64,000 nucleotides of DNA from contig NZ_FOUJ01000002.1 of NCBI RefSeq assembly GCF_900114835.1, positions 80,374-144,373 of the forward strand, read 5' to 3'. Below, one piece after another: positions 44,024 through 53,058 of the stretch; position 1 is the first letter of the stretch, and each line of letters starts with the position of its first letter. Both the position numbers and the translations under genes were made by a program. The DNA comes from Methanolobus profundi (GTDB taxonomy: Archaea > Halobacteriota > Methanosarcinia > Methanosarcinales > Methanosarcinaceae). Below the pieces are notes generated by a model that worked only from the letters and a program-made list of their open reading frames with translations, ran no database searches and was not told the DNA's origin.

Positions 44024-44779
44024 TCAGATACATTCTGAGAATTTGTCATCTATAAATCGGGAAAGTGTCAGGTCGATTATTGTCTTAAGGTTTACAATAT
44101 CCTCACAGTTATACTTCAACAACAGGTCAAGTGCATCCTCATCCCCACGCTCATACTGATACCAGAGACGGACAGCATCGAATCCGCTTATTCCTACAGT
44201 TTCCTCGGCTCGTGAGATACCCAGTTCACATTCTATCTTCTTCAAACCACCTGTAAGACCGATACGGCGAAGAGGATACATCAGATCGGCATGAAGCTGG
44301 TTGAACTCAATTTCAGGATACTCACGTTTGATGAAAGGAAGATCGAACCTTGCTCCGTTAAAGGTCACAAGGAACTCATATTCTGGAAGTATATCCACTA
44401 TATCATCCATATCAATGCCTTTCACAAAGGTCTTTGCCTCTTTCCCGTCATAGATACCTACAACAGTGATAGAGGAACTTGACGGAGAGAGACCCGTGGT
44501 CTCTATATCCACGTAAGCGACCTTATCAGAGAACTCCCTGAAGGCACGCCAGTGCTCTGCTTTAGGAAGGGAACTTGCAAAGAACTCAAAATCCCGGGAC
44601 TCCAGTCTTTCTACCGATTCCCTGATACCTGTCATGATCATATCTTTCTTTGCGGGGGAGATAAGGAGCTCATCCCTTCTGGCCATGAACTCATCCCAGG
44701 TCCTTATCCCATTGGACCATATCCGTTTTTCCACGGTAGTACCGATCCGCGGCATGTGAATGTATGTACTTGTAAGCAT
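44024..44779 (-). CDS. RNase H-like DEDD exonuclease-type protein
   Basis: A 251-residue protein with an N-terminal helical part and a YprB-like DEDD nuclease domain. 'VAYVDIETTGLSP' supplies the first Asp and Glu, 'FLVTFNGARFDLPFI' the second Asp and 'LLLKYNCEDIVNLKTI' the last. This is the classical order of 3'-5' exonuclease residues. The gene precedes uvrC by one base or overlaps it, which suggests a linked role in repair. Natural substrate unknown. Confidence 0.8.
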   Translation of the reverse strand: MLTSTYIHMPRIGTTVEKRIWSNGIRTWDEFMARRDELLISPAKKDMIMTGIRESVERLESRDFEFFASSLPKAEHWRAFREFSDKVAYVDIETTGLSPSSSSITVVGIYDGKEAKTFVKGIDMDDIVDILPEYEFLVTFNGARFDLPFIKREYPEIEFNQLHADLMYPLRRIGLTGGLKKIECELGISRAEETVGISGFDAVRLWYQYERGDEDALDLLLKYNCEDIVNLKTIIDLTLSRFIDDKFSECI

Positions 44780-44940
44780 TATATTCCTCTTTTTACTAGT
44801 ATAATAGAGTGAGGAGGTTGATAACTATATTTACTACCTGCAAGTGCTAAATAAAAGAAAGTCCGATATATATATGTTGGATCTACTCCCTGCACCAACA
44901 ACAAAGTACTTTTTATATGGACGAGATTCAGGAGATTGAT

Positions 44941-45864
44941 ATGAACAAAGTTGCAGTGATAGGATCAGGCAATGTAGGCGCTACCACAGTCCAGAGACTG
45001 GCAGAGCTTAATATTGCAGATATTGTGATGGTAGATATCGTCGAGGGTCTGCCACAGGGAAAAGCACTGGACATACTCCAGGCAGCTCCACTTATGGGAT
45101 ATGATGTTGACGTAAAAGGAACCAATGACTACGCAGATATCGCCGGATCTGATGTTGTTGTGATCACCGCAGGCATAGCACGCAAGCCCGGCATGAGCAG
45201 AGATGACCTGCTTGCAACGAATATCAAGATCACCCAGCAGATATGCGCAAGTATAGAACAGTATGCTCCTGACGCGATCATCATGACAGTAACGAACCCG
45301 CTGGACATAATCACATATGCCGCCCTGAGATGTACACAGTTCGACAGGAACAAAGTTTTCGGAATGAGCGGATTGCTTGATTCCAGCCGCTTCGCATCAT
45401 TCATTGCAAAGGAACTGAACTGTTCTGTAAAAGATGTATGTGCAATGGTCCTTGGAGGACACGGTGATTCCATGGTCCCTCTTCCCGAATACTCCACAGT
45501 ATCAGGAGTACCATTGAGCAAGCTCATGGATGAAGCAACTATCGAAAGGATAGTTAACAGGACCATCAATGCAGGTGCCGAGATAGTGGCATATATGAAG
45601 AGTGGAAGCGCCTTCTATGCACCTTCTGCCGCCATAGCAACCATGGTGGAATCCATACTCAATGACACCAAAAGAATAGTCCCTGCTTCTGCATTCCTTA
45701 ATGGAGAATACGGACAGCATGACATATGTCTTGGAGTGCCTGTGAAGCTCGGAAAGAATGGAGTTGAAGAGATAATAGAGCTGGAACTGACCAAACAGGA
45801 GATGGAAGCCCTGCAAAGGTCCGCTGATGCGGTCAGAGAAGGGATCTCAAAGATACGCTCCTGA
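44941..45864 (+). CDS. mdh: Malate dehydrogenase
   Basis: NAD-dependent malate/oxaloacetate interconversion. The 307-residue enzyme has the Rossmann motif 'VAVIGSGNVGATTVQRL', 'VVITAGIARKPGMSRDDLL' (Arg loop for substrate) and the catalytic His in 'VLGGHGDSMVPL'. It is of the LDH-like MDH type. I use the internal ATG at 44941 because a CAGGAG ribosome-binding site lies properly before it; the ATG at 44917 would add eight residues. A TATA-like TATATATATG lies further upstream. Confidence 0.93.
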   Translation: MNKVAVIGSGNVGATTVQRLAELNIADIVMVDIVEGLPQGKALDILQAAPLMGYDVDVKGTNDYADIAGSDVVVITAGIARKPGMSRDDLLATNIKITQQICASIEQYAPDAIIMTVTNPLDIITYAALRCTQFDRNKVFGMSGLLDSSRFASFIAKELNCSVKDVCAMVLGGHGDSMVPLPEYSTVSGVPLSKLMDEATIERIVNRTINAGAEIVAYMKSGSAFYAPSAAIATMVESILNDTKRIVPASAFLNGEYGQHDICLGVPVKLGKNGVEEIIELELTKQEMEALQRSADAVREGISKIRS

Positions 45865-45954
45865 AAAAAGCTGAAATGGGGCATTTACTTCTGAAAAAAC
45901 GGACTTACATACAAATATTCATATATAAGTAAAATAAAAGAGGGAAGGGATATC

Positions 45955-46224
45955 ATGCGTGCAGACATAACTTCACTTTTCGGTTTGAACATTTATACTG
46001 ATACAGGCACATACGTAGGGAAAGTTGCTGACCTTGTATTAGATGTGGACGAGAGAATTGTCAGAGGACTTGCTGTTTCTGACATTAACAGAGACCTTTT
46101 TGATGTAACTTCAAAAGGGATCATCATTCCTTACAGATGGGTCATCACTTCAGGTGATATCGTTCTCATCAGGAATGTAGTGAACAAGTTCAAGAAGGCA
46201 AATAAAGTAGTAGAAGAAGACTGA
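45955..46224 (+). CDS. PRC-barrel domain protein
   Basis: An 89-residue single PRC-barrel: 'SLFGLNIYTDTGTYVGKVADLVLDVDE' (in part) then 'VRGLAVSDINRDLFD' and 'IIIPYRWVITSGDIVLI'. Small archaeal PRC-barrel proteins are abundant and bind proteins or RNA; a specific role is not known. It lies 3 nt before thg1, so they are very likely co-transcribed. A TATA-like CATATATAAG is 25-30 nt upstream. Confidence 0.88.
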   Translation: MRADITSLFGLNIYTDTGTYVGKVADLVLDVDERIVRGLAVSDINRDLFDVTSKGIIIPYRWVITSGDIVLIRNVVNKFKKANKVVEED

Positions 46225-46227
46225 TCT

Positions 46228-46977
46228 ATGAAAAGGCGAGAGATCTATTCAGATCTGCGTTGCATACCGCCTGTGATCGTGCGCATTGATGGCAGGAACT
46301 TTAAGAATGCGCTGTCACGCATGGGATTTGAAAAACCCTATGATGAAAGGTTCACATCCGCAATTGTCAATTCAATTGAGCTGTTTTTCAGAAAAAGCGG
46401 ATTGAGCCCTGTTCTTGCTTATACTTTTTCGGATGAGATCAGCTTCCTGTTCAGAGATAATGCTTTCGATGGCAGGATAGAGAAGATCGATTCCGTGATA
46501 CCATCTTACATAAGCAGTGCTTTTACAACAGCCATTGCCCCGGAGGAGCCGGTTTCCTTTGATTCAAGGATAATACCATTGCATGAGGAGGACGTTCGCG
46601 AATACCTCATCTGGAGACAAGATGAGGCATGGCGTAATTGCATCAACTCATATGCATATTACACCCTCCTTTCCGAAGGCATGAATGAAAAAGAAGCTGC
46701 CAGAAACCTCAAGAATAAGAATGCTTCAGATATGCATGAACTGCTTTTTGAGAGAGGCATCAATATTTCAAAAGTGCCTGCATGGCAAAGACGTGGGATA
46801 ATGATCCACCGGAAAGAGACCGAAATAGAAGGTTTTGATCCACACCTCAATGTCAGAACGACAAGCATCAGGACAAAAGTATTCTCTGACCGCGAGATCC
46901 CCCTTTTCAGTTCAGAAGAGGGAGAGGCTTTTCTTGAAAAACTCCTTGCCAAAAAGGCAGACGAGCAAAATAAGTAA
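46228..46977 (+). CDS. thg1: tRNA(His) guanylyltransferase Thg1-like protein
   Basis: Adds a nucleotide to the 5' end of tRNA-His in reverse (3'-5') direction. The 249-residue protein has the polymerase-like metal motifs 'IVRIDGRNFKNAL' and 'TFSDEISFLF', and 'RQDEAWRNCINSYAYY' in place of the eukaryotic HINNLYN region. The reading frame is uninterrupted. In Methanosarcina acetivorans the homologous gene is reported to contain an in-frame amber codon read as pyrrolysine; none is present here. Confidence 0.9.
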   Translation: MKRREIYSDLRCIPPVIVRIDGRNFKNALSRMGFEKPYDERFTSAIVNSIELFFRKSGLSPVLAYTFSDEISFLFRDNAFDGRIEKIDSVIPSYISSAFTTAIAPEEPVSFDSRIIPLHEEDVREYLIWRQDEAWRNCINSYAYYTLLSEGMNEKEAARNLKNKNASDMHELLFERGINISKVPAWQRRGIMIHRKETEIEGFDPHLNVRTTSIRTKVFSDREIPLFSSEEGEAFLEKLLAKKADEQNK

Positions 46978-47045
46978 ATTGTTACTGATTTTACTTAGAA
47001 ATAAAATTAAAAAGAGTTAAATAAGTATTACATTTACTATATTAC

Positions 47046-48419
47046 ATGAAATTTAGTAAATTAATTTTGATTTCTGTGATAAGTTTATTTGTATTACTCT
47101 GCGCGGGGTGTGTTGAGGACACAAATACAAATAATTCATCAAACACTAATTTTTCTATGGATCCAAATGTTTCATCTAATTCAACTGGTCTGACAAATAT
47201 AGATCCTGTAGAAATTAACGGATCAGTAACTGATGAAAATACGATCGATATTAACTCTACAATAAATGCAGATTCAGTTGAAACCTATGATATTGCAACT
47301 GCAAACAATGCTTTTGCCTTTGATATGTATTCAATGGTCATAGTTGAAAATAAGCAAAACGTTTTCATTTCTCCATACAGCATTTTCACCGCAGTGGCAA
47401 TGTGCTATGATGGTGCAGAGAACTCTACAAAAGAACAAATGGCAAATGTGTTCAATTTCCCACTTAATAAGACTGTCCTAGGAATGAGCTCAAAGGACGT
47501 GATCAGTGAGATAAATTCAGGAAGCGATGAATATGAACTGGAAACTGCAAATGCATTGTGGGTGCAGAAAGACTTTGATCTAAAGCAACAATACATTTCC
47601 AATTCTGTAAATTACTATTCTGGGAAAGTAGCAAAAGTAGATTTTAAGAACCAGCCTGAAAATTCGAGAGTTCTGATAAATGATTGGGTTGAAAGCAAGA
47701 CAAATGATAAAATAAAAGATCTAATTTCTGATGGTGTGATCAAGCCTAAATACACCCGGTTAATTCTCACAAATGCAATTTACTTTAACGGAAAATGGAT
47801 GGATGAGTTTGATAAAGAAAATACGCAGGATCAGGCTTTCTATCCATCAAAAGATGAAGAAATAAGTGCAGAAACCATGTATGCACAAAGATATCTTAAC
47901 TATGGTGAAAACTCAAATGCAATGATCCTAGAACTTCCATATAAGGGAGATGCCCTTTGTATGTATCTTGTTCTTCCAAATGAGAATACAATTGAAGATT
48001 TTGAAACTTCTTTTTCACTAAATGATTACAATGAATTAAAATCAAATATGGATTCAAAGTATGAAGTAAGAACATGGCTTCCAAAATTCAAATTTGAAAC
48101 TAAGACCAAACTATCAAAGTCACTTATAGAAATGGGGATGGTAGATGCTTTTGATGATAAAAATGCAACCTTTACCGGAATATCGGATGAGAGGTTAAAA
48201 ATATCCGAAGTAGTTCATCAGGCTTTTGTTGATGTTCAAGAAGAAGGAACAGAGGCTGCAGCAGCAACGGCAGTAGTAATAGACGAATGTGAAAGTGTTG
48301 AAGAACCAGAACCCATAAGAGAATTCAAAGCAGACCATCCCTTCATGTTCTTCATAGAAGACAAGAGAACGGGATGCATTTTGTTTATGGGAAAGGTAGA
48401 AAGTCCTGAATATGAGTAA
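47046..48419 (+). CDS. Lipoprotein serpin (protease inhibitor)
   Basis: A 457-residue serpin with a signal sequence and lipobox-like 'LLCAGC' near Cys22, then an Asn/Ser-rich linker to about 80. Serpin motifs include 'NVFISPYSIFTAVAMCYDGA', 'LILTNAIYFNGKW', the hinge 'EEGTEAAAAT' at 399-408 and 'ADHPFMFFIEDKRTG' at the end. The Ala-rich hinge is the inhibitory type. By counting from the hinge, P1 is Cys415 within Asp-Glu-Cys-Glu. The gene is AT-richer than its neighbours, consistent with transfer. Confidence 0.92.
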   Translation: MKFSKLILISVISLFVLLCAGCVEDTNTNNSSNTNFSMDPNVSSNSTGLTNIDPVEINGSVTDENTIDINSTINADSVETYDIATANNAFAFDMYSMVIVENKQNVFISPYSIFTAVAMCYDGAENSTKEQMANVFNFPLNKTVLGMSSKDVISEINSGSDEYELETANALWVQKDFDLKQQYISNSVNYYSGKVAKVDFKNQPENSRVLINDWVESKTNDKIKDLISDGVIKPKYTRLILTNAIYFNGKWMDEFDKENTQDQAFYPSKDEEISAETMYAQRYLNYGENSNAMILELPYKGDALCMYLVLPNENTIEDFETSFSLNDYNELKSNMDSKYEVRTWLPKFKFETKTKLSKSLIEMGMVDAFDDKNATFTGISDERLKISEVVHQAFVDVQEEGTEAAAATAVVIDECESVEEPEPIREFKADHPFMFFIEDKRTGCILFMGKVESPEYE

Positions 48420-48442
48420 ATGTCATTGACATTTACTTTTTT
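48417..48442 (+). terminator. Serpin gene terminator
   Basis: TAAATGTC, starting at the stop codon, pairs perfectly with GACATTTA around ATT; TTTTTT follows two bases later. Confidence 0.7.
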
Positions 48443-48590
48443 AGTATTACAATATCACTCTGAACTCCAGCCTCTCCCGACATAGAGGTCTTGACCGGAA
48501 AGTATCGCATTTCTCGGATAAAGCGCGAAATAAGAAAAAGCATTTAAAGAGAGATGTGTTTATACAAACCACGATCTACAAGGTGAACCT

Positions 48591-49541
48591 ATGGATAAAC
48601 TTGAGCTTATAAAAAGAAATGTACAGGAAATAGTGACTGAGGACGAACTTAAACAACTTCTGGAAACAAAGGAACATCCTACAGCCTATGTCGGATATGA
48701 GCCAAGTGGTAAGATCCATATGGGACACGTCCTTACGGTCAACAAGCTTCTTGACCTCCAGAATGCTGGTTTTAAGATCACCGTACTTCTTGCAGATGTC
48801 CACGCATACCTCAACAAGAAAGGAACACTTGAAGAGGTTCGTGAAGTTGCAGATTACAACAAGAGATGCTTCATTGCACTGGGACTTGATGAAGAGAACA
48901 CGAATTTCGTATATGGTTCAGACTACCAGCTCGGACAGGAATACATCCTCAACGTCCTCAAGCTCACACGTACCACAACCCTGAACAGGGCAACAAGAAG
49001 TATGGACGAGGTCGGACGTAAGATGGAAGACCCATCAGTATCCCAGATGGTCTACCCTATCATGCAGGCAGTGGATATCGCAATGCTCGGTGTTGATGTG
49101 GCAGTTGGTGGTATCGACCAGAGGAAGATCCACATGCTTGGCAGAGAAGGTCTTCCAGGACTTGGTTTTAAGGCACCTCTTTGTATCCACACCCCGATCC
49201 TTCTGGGACTTGACGGCGAGAAGATGTCATCATCCAACAATAACTTCATTTCAGTAGATGACACTGAAGCTGATATCAAGAAGAAGATGAAGAAAGCTTT
49301 CTGCCCTGCAGGAGAGATCAATGATAACCCTGTGATGGAGCTTTTCAAGTACCACATCTGTCCAAGGTATGAGGAGATCGTCTTTGAAAGACCTGAGAAG
49401 TTCGGCGGTAACCTCGTATGTAAAAGCTATGGGGAGCTTGAGCAGGTATTCGCATCAGGCGAACTTCACCCAATGGACCTGAAGACCGGTGCTGCAAAAT
49501 ACATGAACATGATACTCGATGTTGTCAGAAGTGTGATATAA
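48591..49541 (+). CDS. tyrS: Tyrosyl-tRNA synthetase, archaeal type
   Basis: Charges tRNA-Tyr. The 316-residue class I synthetase has the HIGH-equivalent 'GKIHMGHVL' near 38-46 and KMSKS-equivalent 'KMSSSNN' near 205. The motif 'VGYEPSGKIH' and the lack of an S4 tail mark the archaeal/eukaryal form. It has a TATA-like CATTTAAAG upstream and a short leader with AAGGTG. Confidence 0.95.
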   Translation: MDKLELIKRNVQEIVTEDELKQLLETKEHPTAYVGYEPSGKIHMGHVLTVNKLLDLQNAGFKITVLLADVHAYLNKKGTLEEVREVADYNKRCFIALGLDEENTNFVYGSDYQLGQEYILNVLKLTRTTTLNRATRSMDEVGRKMEDPSVSQMVYPIMQAVDIAMLGVDVAVGGIDQRKIHMLGREGLPGLGFKAPLCIHTPILLGLDGEKMSSSNNNFISVDDTEADIKKKMKKAFCPAGEINDNPVMELFKYHICPRYEEIVFERPEKFGGNLVCKSYGELEQVFASGELHPMDLKTGAAKYMNMILDVVRSVI

Positions 49542-49609
49542 GCCACATATTTTCCCCATATAGGAATTTATATATTAGGTCCGAAAGAATATACAATTAA
49601 AAAATAACG

Positions 49610-50752
49610 ATGGGGATCAGGATGAAATATACATTTCAGGACTCAACAGAATTACCTTTACAAAGAGACTTTATACAGGACCTTAATAACTTCATAGAGA
49701 TGGCGAAGAAGGTCCTTCCACTCGAAAATTCTGCAATTGAACTCAGCGAGGAAGAGTCAGAAGAGATATCTTCCCTTGAGAAAAGGCTTCAGGAGATCGA
49801 AGCTTTTAATAAGGACGTACAGCAATATGTGGATGAGCGCTCAAAAGGCGCTGAGGACAAGGAGATACTCGAGTGTCGCAATTCGGTCATAGATGTCTGT
49901 AATGAGGTTTCGAACCGTGGTATCAAAGACCTGAATCTCAAACTGGAGCAGATCAAGCGCCAGTCAGAGAGTGGTATCTATAAGATAGAAATGGACCTGC
50001 TGAACAATCTTAACCCTCTTTTTGAGTCCGGCATCTATGGTTCCAACAAGGCATATTCTATTGCAATGAAGGACATGTCACTGAAAGGAGAGCTCAAAGC
50101 AGAATTCTCTGGCATGGAATACACATGTGACCTCACATATGCCCACGACATACTGACGATCAGAGAAGTATCCGGGAACCTTTCACTTCCAACATGGACA
50201 AAAAGCCTATTCTCCAAAGAGAACAAGCTCAAGATCATAGACGTTTCCGAATACACGATAACTTCCATGAACTTTGACGGGGACAGACACATAGATGTCA
50301 GTTTCGAGAACAAGAAGGGAGAACAGAAGTTCAAGGTAGTTTCCGATAATGATACGTACCAGATATATCACGGTGACCTTGACATCACTTCCGATGAGAC
50401 CTTGCTCAAGTCCCTGAACGTGGACAGTATAGCAACACTTGTGGAAGACGTCAAGAAGTACATGGAGATGTTCATAAAGTCCCAGACTCTGACACACATC
50501 CTGCTTGACGGAAAGGATGCAGTGCGCAACAATGAGGTCTTCGACTGTCTGAAGCTTGTGGCCGAGCAATACGGCGATATCGTAAGGGAATCCCTTGAGA
50601 AAGGATATGTCAAGAATGAGATCACCATAAAGATCGAAGCATCAGACGGAACCCGTACTGAGAAATACATCACCAAGGAGGAAGCCTTTGACCAGCTCGC
50701 TGAACTTGGAAGCGAAGGACTGGAACTGGCAAGCATACTTGGCGTTGACTGA
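49610..50752 (+). CDS. Coiled-coil protein, function unknown
   Basis: A 380-residue cytoplasmic protein I do not recognise. Residues 15-150 are rich in Glu/Lys helices ('EESEEISSLEKRLQEIEAF'), the middle is beta-rich ('GMEYTCDLTYAHDILTIREVSGNL', in part) and the C-terminal part is helical again. There is no signal peptide or membrane segment. The start is the ATG at 49610 or the one four codons later. It lies between tyrS and the marker-16 gene, all on the plus strand but with separate spacing. Composition is ordinary. Confidence 0.8.
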   Translation: MGIRMKYTFQDSTELPLQRDFIQDLNNFIEMAKKVLPLENSAIELSEEESEEISSLEKRLQEIEAFNKDVQQYVDERSKGAEDKEILECRNSVIDVCNEVSNRGIKDLNLKLEQIKRQSESGIYKIEMDLLNNLNPLFESGIYGSNKAYSIAMKDMSLKGELKAEFSGMEYTCDLTYAHDILTIREVSGNLSLPTWTKSLFSKENKLKIIDVSEYTITSMNFDGDRHIDVSFENKKGEQKFKVVSDNDTYQIYHGDLDITSDETLLKSLNVDSIATLVEDVKKYMEMFIKSQTLTHILLDGKDAVRNNEVFDCLKLVAEQYGDIVRESLEKGYVKNEITIKIEASDGTRTEKYITKEEAFDQLAELGSEGLELASILGVD

Positions 50753-50858
50753 GAGCAGGAACATTAAAGCCTGTTCTTTTCTTTACTTTTTTTTCTTTTT
50801 ATCATCACGCACCTGTTTGCGTTCATCTATCAATGAAAATCTGAAACGAGGGATATAA

Positions 50859-52142
50859 GTGGAAAGTTCTGTTAGCAAGATAAGGGAAAAACTGGATAAA
50901 AAGGAAGCTGTGGTCATGACAGCACAGGAAGTGTCCGAGCTTGTTGCAAAGGGAGAGGACATCAGTACAATGGATGTCGATGTTGTCACAACTGCAACAA
51001 GGGCGATCATGAGTGGAACATACGCCATACTTTCTTTTCCTGTGAACTCACCTGCTCACTTCAAACGAGCTTCAAAGGTACTTCTCAACGGCATCCCTGC
51101 ACATGTGGGACCATGCCCTAATGAGAGACTGGGAATTCTTGACCTGATCGTTTTCGGAACGGCACACTCTACATATGAACACAACTACGGAGCAGGTCAT
51201 CTTTTCAGGGAACTGGTAGAAGGAAAGAACATTGAAGTAGCTGTGGAAACAGATGAGAATGTGTCCTTCAAATGTGATGTCAGGCTTGAAGATATGCCCT
51301 ATGCGAAGCTCTATGCAACCCGCCATACGTTCAAGAACTATGCAGCTTTTGTCAATTGTTCCTCAGAGCCAGTGGACACCATATTCCATGCAGCCAGCTT
51401 CGACCCGGATATGAAGGAAGCGACACTTTCCGGCTCAGGAGAGATAAACCCCATACAGAACGACCCGAACATGGAAACGATCGGTGTAGGCACACGCATG
51501 CTCATGAATGGTGCAGAAGGTTTTGTCATTGGTGATGGAACACGCAGCAGTCCCGGAAAACCAAACCTTGCAGGAGTTGCTGATATGCATGATATGGACC
51601 CTGCTCTGATGGGAGGGTTCAAGACATCTGCAGGCCCGGAGTGTATAGCATCCTGGGCAATTGCGATACCTGTCACCAGCCAGTCAATACTTGATGCCGT
51701 AATGGAGACGGACAAAGATATCCCAATGGTGGTCAATGACATTGATAAAAGAACCATGATCAGCAGTAGCACCTACGCAGATGCATGGAAAGGTACAGAC
51801 CGTTCAGTTGGCTTCCATCCGAATTCATGTATCAATTGTGATACCTGCGAACCTACCAGGGATTGCCCAATGAATGCAATATATTACAAAAATGACAAAA
51901 TGGTGCTTGACAGGTACCTGTGCTTCAATTGTGGTCTTTGTTCCACGATCTGTCCGGGCAATGTGTTCACTGCAGAACTTGGTAAGCTCCATTTCGAGAT
52001 GGATGATAAGAAATACGACATCCCTATCGTTCTAAGGCAGACTGACCGCAAGCGATCAGAAGAACTTGCCGTAAAACTGAAAAAGAAGATAGAAGATGGA
52101 GAGTTCAAGCTCAACGAGATGGTTGAGAGGATATATCCATAA
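50859..52142 (+). CDS. DUF39/ferredoxin protein, methanogenesis marker 16 type
   Basis: A 427-residue protein with an N-terminal DUF39 domain and two C-terminal [4Fe-4S] motifs: Cys324/327/330/336 and Cys355/358/361/365. DUF39 proteins are implicated in making homocysteine from aspartate semialdehyde, where a separate ferredoxin partner exists in Methanosarcina; the fused form matches methanogenesis marker 16, of unproven function. The family blocks 'MSGTYAILSFPV', 'GTAHSTYEHNYGAGHLF' and 'GVGTRMLMNGAEGFVIGDGT' support this. Start is GTG with GAGGGA as RBS. Confidence 0.85.
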   Translation: MESSVSKIREKLDKKEAVVMTAQEVSELVAKGEDISTMDVDVVTTATRAIMSGTYAILSFPVNSPAHFKRASKVLLNGIPAHVGPCPNERLGILDLIVFGTAHSTYEHNYGAGHLFRELVEGKNIEVAVETDENVSFKCDVRLEDMPYAKLYATRHTFKNYAAFVNCSSEPVDTIFHAASFDPDMKEATLSGSGEINPIQNDPNMETIGVGTRMLMNGAEGFVIGDGTRSSPGKPNLAGVADMHDMDPALMGGFKTSAGPECIASWAIAIPVTSQSILDAVMETDKDIPMVVNDIDKRTMISSSTYADAWKGTDRSVGFHPNSCINCDTCEPTRDCPMNAIYYKNDKMVLDRYLCFNCGLCSTICPGNVFTAELGKLHFEMDDKKYDIPIVLRQTDRKRSEELAVKLKKKIEDGEFKLNEMVERIYP

Positions 52143-52198
52143 TTAGTGCAATAATGAAAAGCATTTTTCAATAAGCACTGCTTCAGTCATCCTTAGAA

Positions 52199-52331
52199 GT
52201 ATGGTGAAGGAACATACCGTCTGCGGGTGATTGTGGCATTATTCTTTGTTTGATCGAACCGTCACGGCGAAGCCGGCACATTCCAAAAAGATGAAAAAGA
52301 ATCAATTCCCCTCAACTTTTTCTCTGCATAC
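52199..52331 (+). repeat. Dispersed intergenic element, copy B
   Basis: Shorter relative of the element at 9842-10063, with the same block order and orientation; the distance from the end of block 2 to the end of block 3 is 40 nt here and 41 nt in copy A. It lies between two convergent stops (52142 and 52361) and takes up most of that gap. No ORF is conserved between the copies. Confidence 0.7.
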
Positions 52332-52360
52332 CGGCAATGATCCATAATACAAATATCAGG

Positions 52361-53011
52361 TCATCTATAGCTCTTCAAGCCTCTGACATACCCCTTTTCA
52401 TTTATCATTGAGTATTCCTTTGAGATCAGTTTTTTGATCGTTTCGTTTTCTTCAGTGATCGGTTTTCCATTTGTGCCATAATATATCACATAATACTGGC
52501 TTTGATCCTGCATAAATGGCTCAATGATAACTGCAAAATATCCCGATGTTTCATTACTTTCATAGATACTGACATTAAGCTCGGTTGGACCATATATGGT
52601 GTTGTCATTACCTACATCTTTAAGCGTCTCAGTAATGTCTACTGTTCCATCTTGTAGCTTTCCGTGTTCTTCCAGATAATTGTATAACTCCTGCTCACCA
52701 GTTTTCAGATCATCATGATCATCAAAGTAATATACTGTCATCATGGTTCTTCTAGTATAGTTTACTGAACACGAATGTCTGGATATTGAAGGAAAATATG
52801 TTGATTGGTTAAGAACTGCTTTATTTACCAGATCAGGTGGCATGTACCAAGAGAGCATAACTTCTGGAGGAGTTGGGTCACTAGAAGCGTGTCTACAATA
52901 GACTTCAATGTATACATTAATTGTATCTGAGTGTATATATACAACTGTAAGTAAAGATAAAAGTAGTATGCACAGCACAATTATTGTTTTACCTTGTTTT
53001 GTCAATGACAT
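52361..53011 (-). CDS. Exported or membrane-anchored protein, unknown
   Basis: A 216-residue protein with a basic start and a hydrophobic segment at 8-27 ('IIVLCILLLSLLTVVYIHS'), likely an uncleaved anchor. The rest is soluble, with several N-x-S/T sites ('NQSTY', 'NYTRR', 'NVSIY', 'NETSG', 'NETIK') and two Cys. No family is recognised. RBS GAGGA is present. Its leader carries a terminator-like hairpin. The composition is AT-rich compared with the housekeeping genes. Confidence 0.75.
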   Translation of the reverse strand: MSLTKQGKTIIVLCILLLSLLTVVYIHSDTINVYIEVYCRHASSDPTPPEVMLSWYMPPDLVNKAVLNQSTYFPSISRHSCSVNYTRRTMMTVYYFDDHDDLKTGEQELYNYLEEHGKLQDGTVDITETLKDVGNDNTIYGPTELNVSIYESNETSGYFAVIIEPFMQDQSQYYVIYYGTNGKPITEENETIKKLISKEYSMINEKGYVRGLKSYR

Positions 53012-53028
53012 GTTTCCTCTTTTGTAAT

Positions 53029-53058
53029 AAAAAAAGGGAGAGATCTAAGGTCTCACCC
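53029..53058 (-). terminator. Hairpin plus U-tract in the leader of the 52361-53011 gene
   Basis: On the minus strand GGGTGAGA pairs with TCTCTCCC (one T-T mismatch) around CCTTAGA, then seven or more T. It lies about 18 nt before the ATG of the exported protein and 256 nt after comE. It could end the comDE transcript or act as an attenuator. Confidence 0.6.

Noticed and set aside
46228-46977. A pyrrolysine-type TAG in thg1
   Set aside because: The frame has no internal TAG. I also saw no methylamine methyltransferase genes that would contain one.
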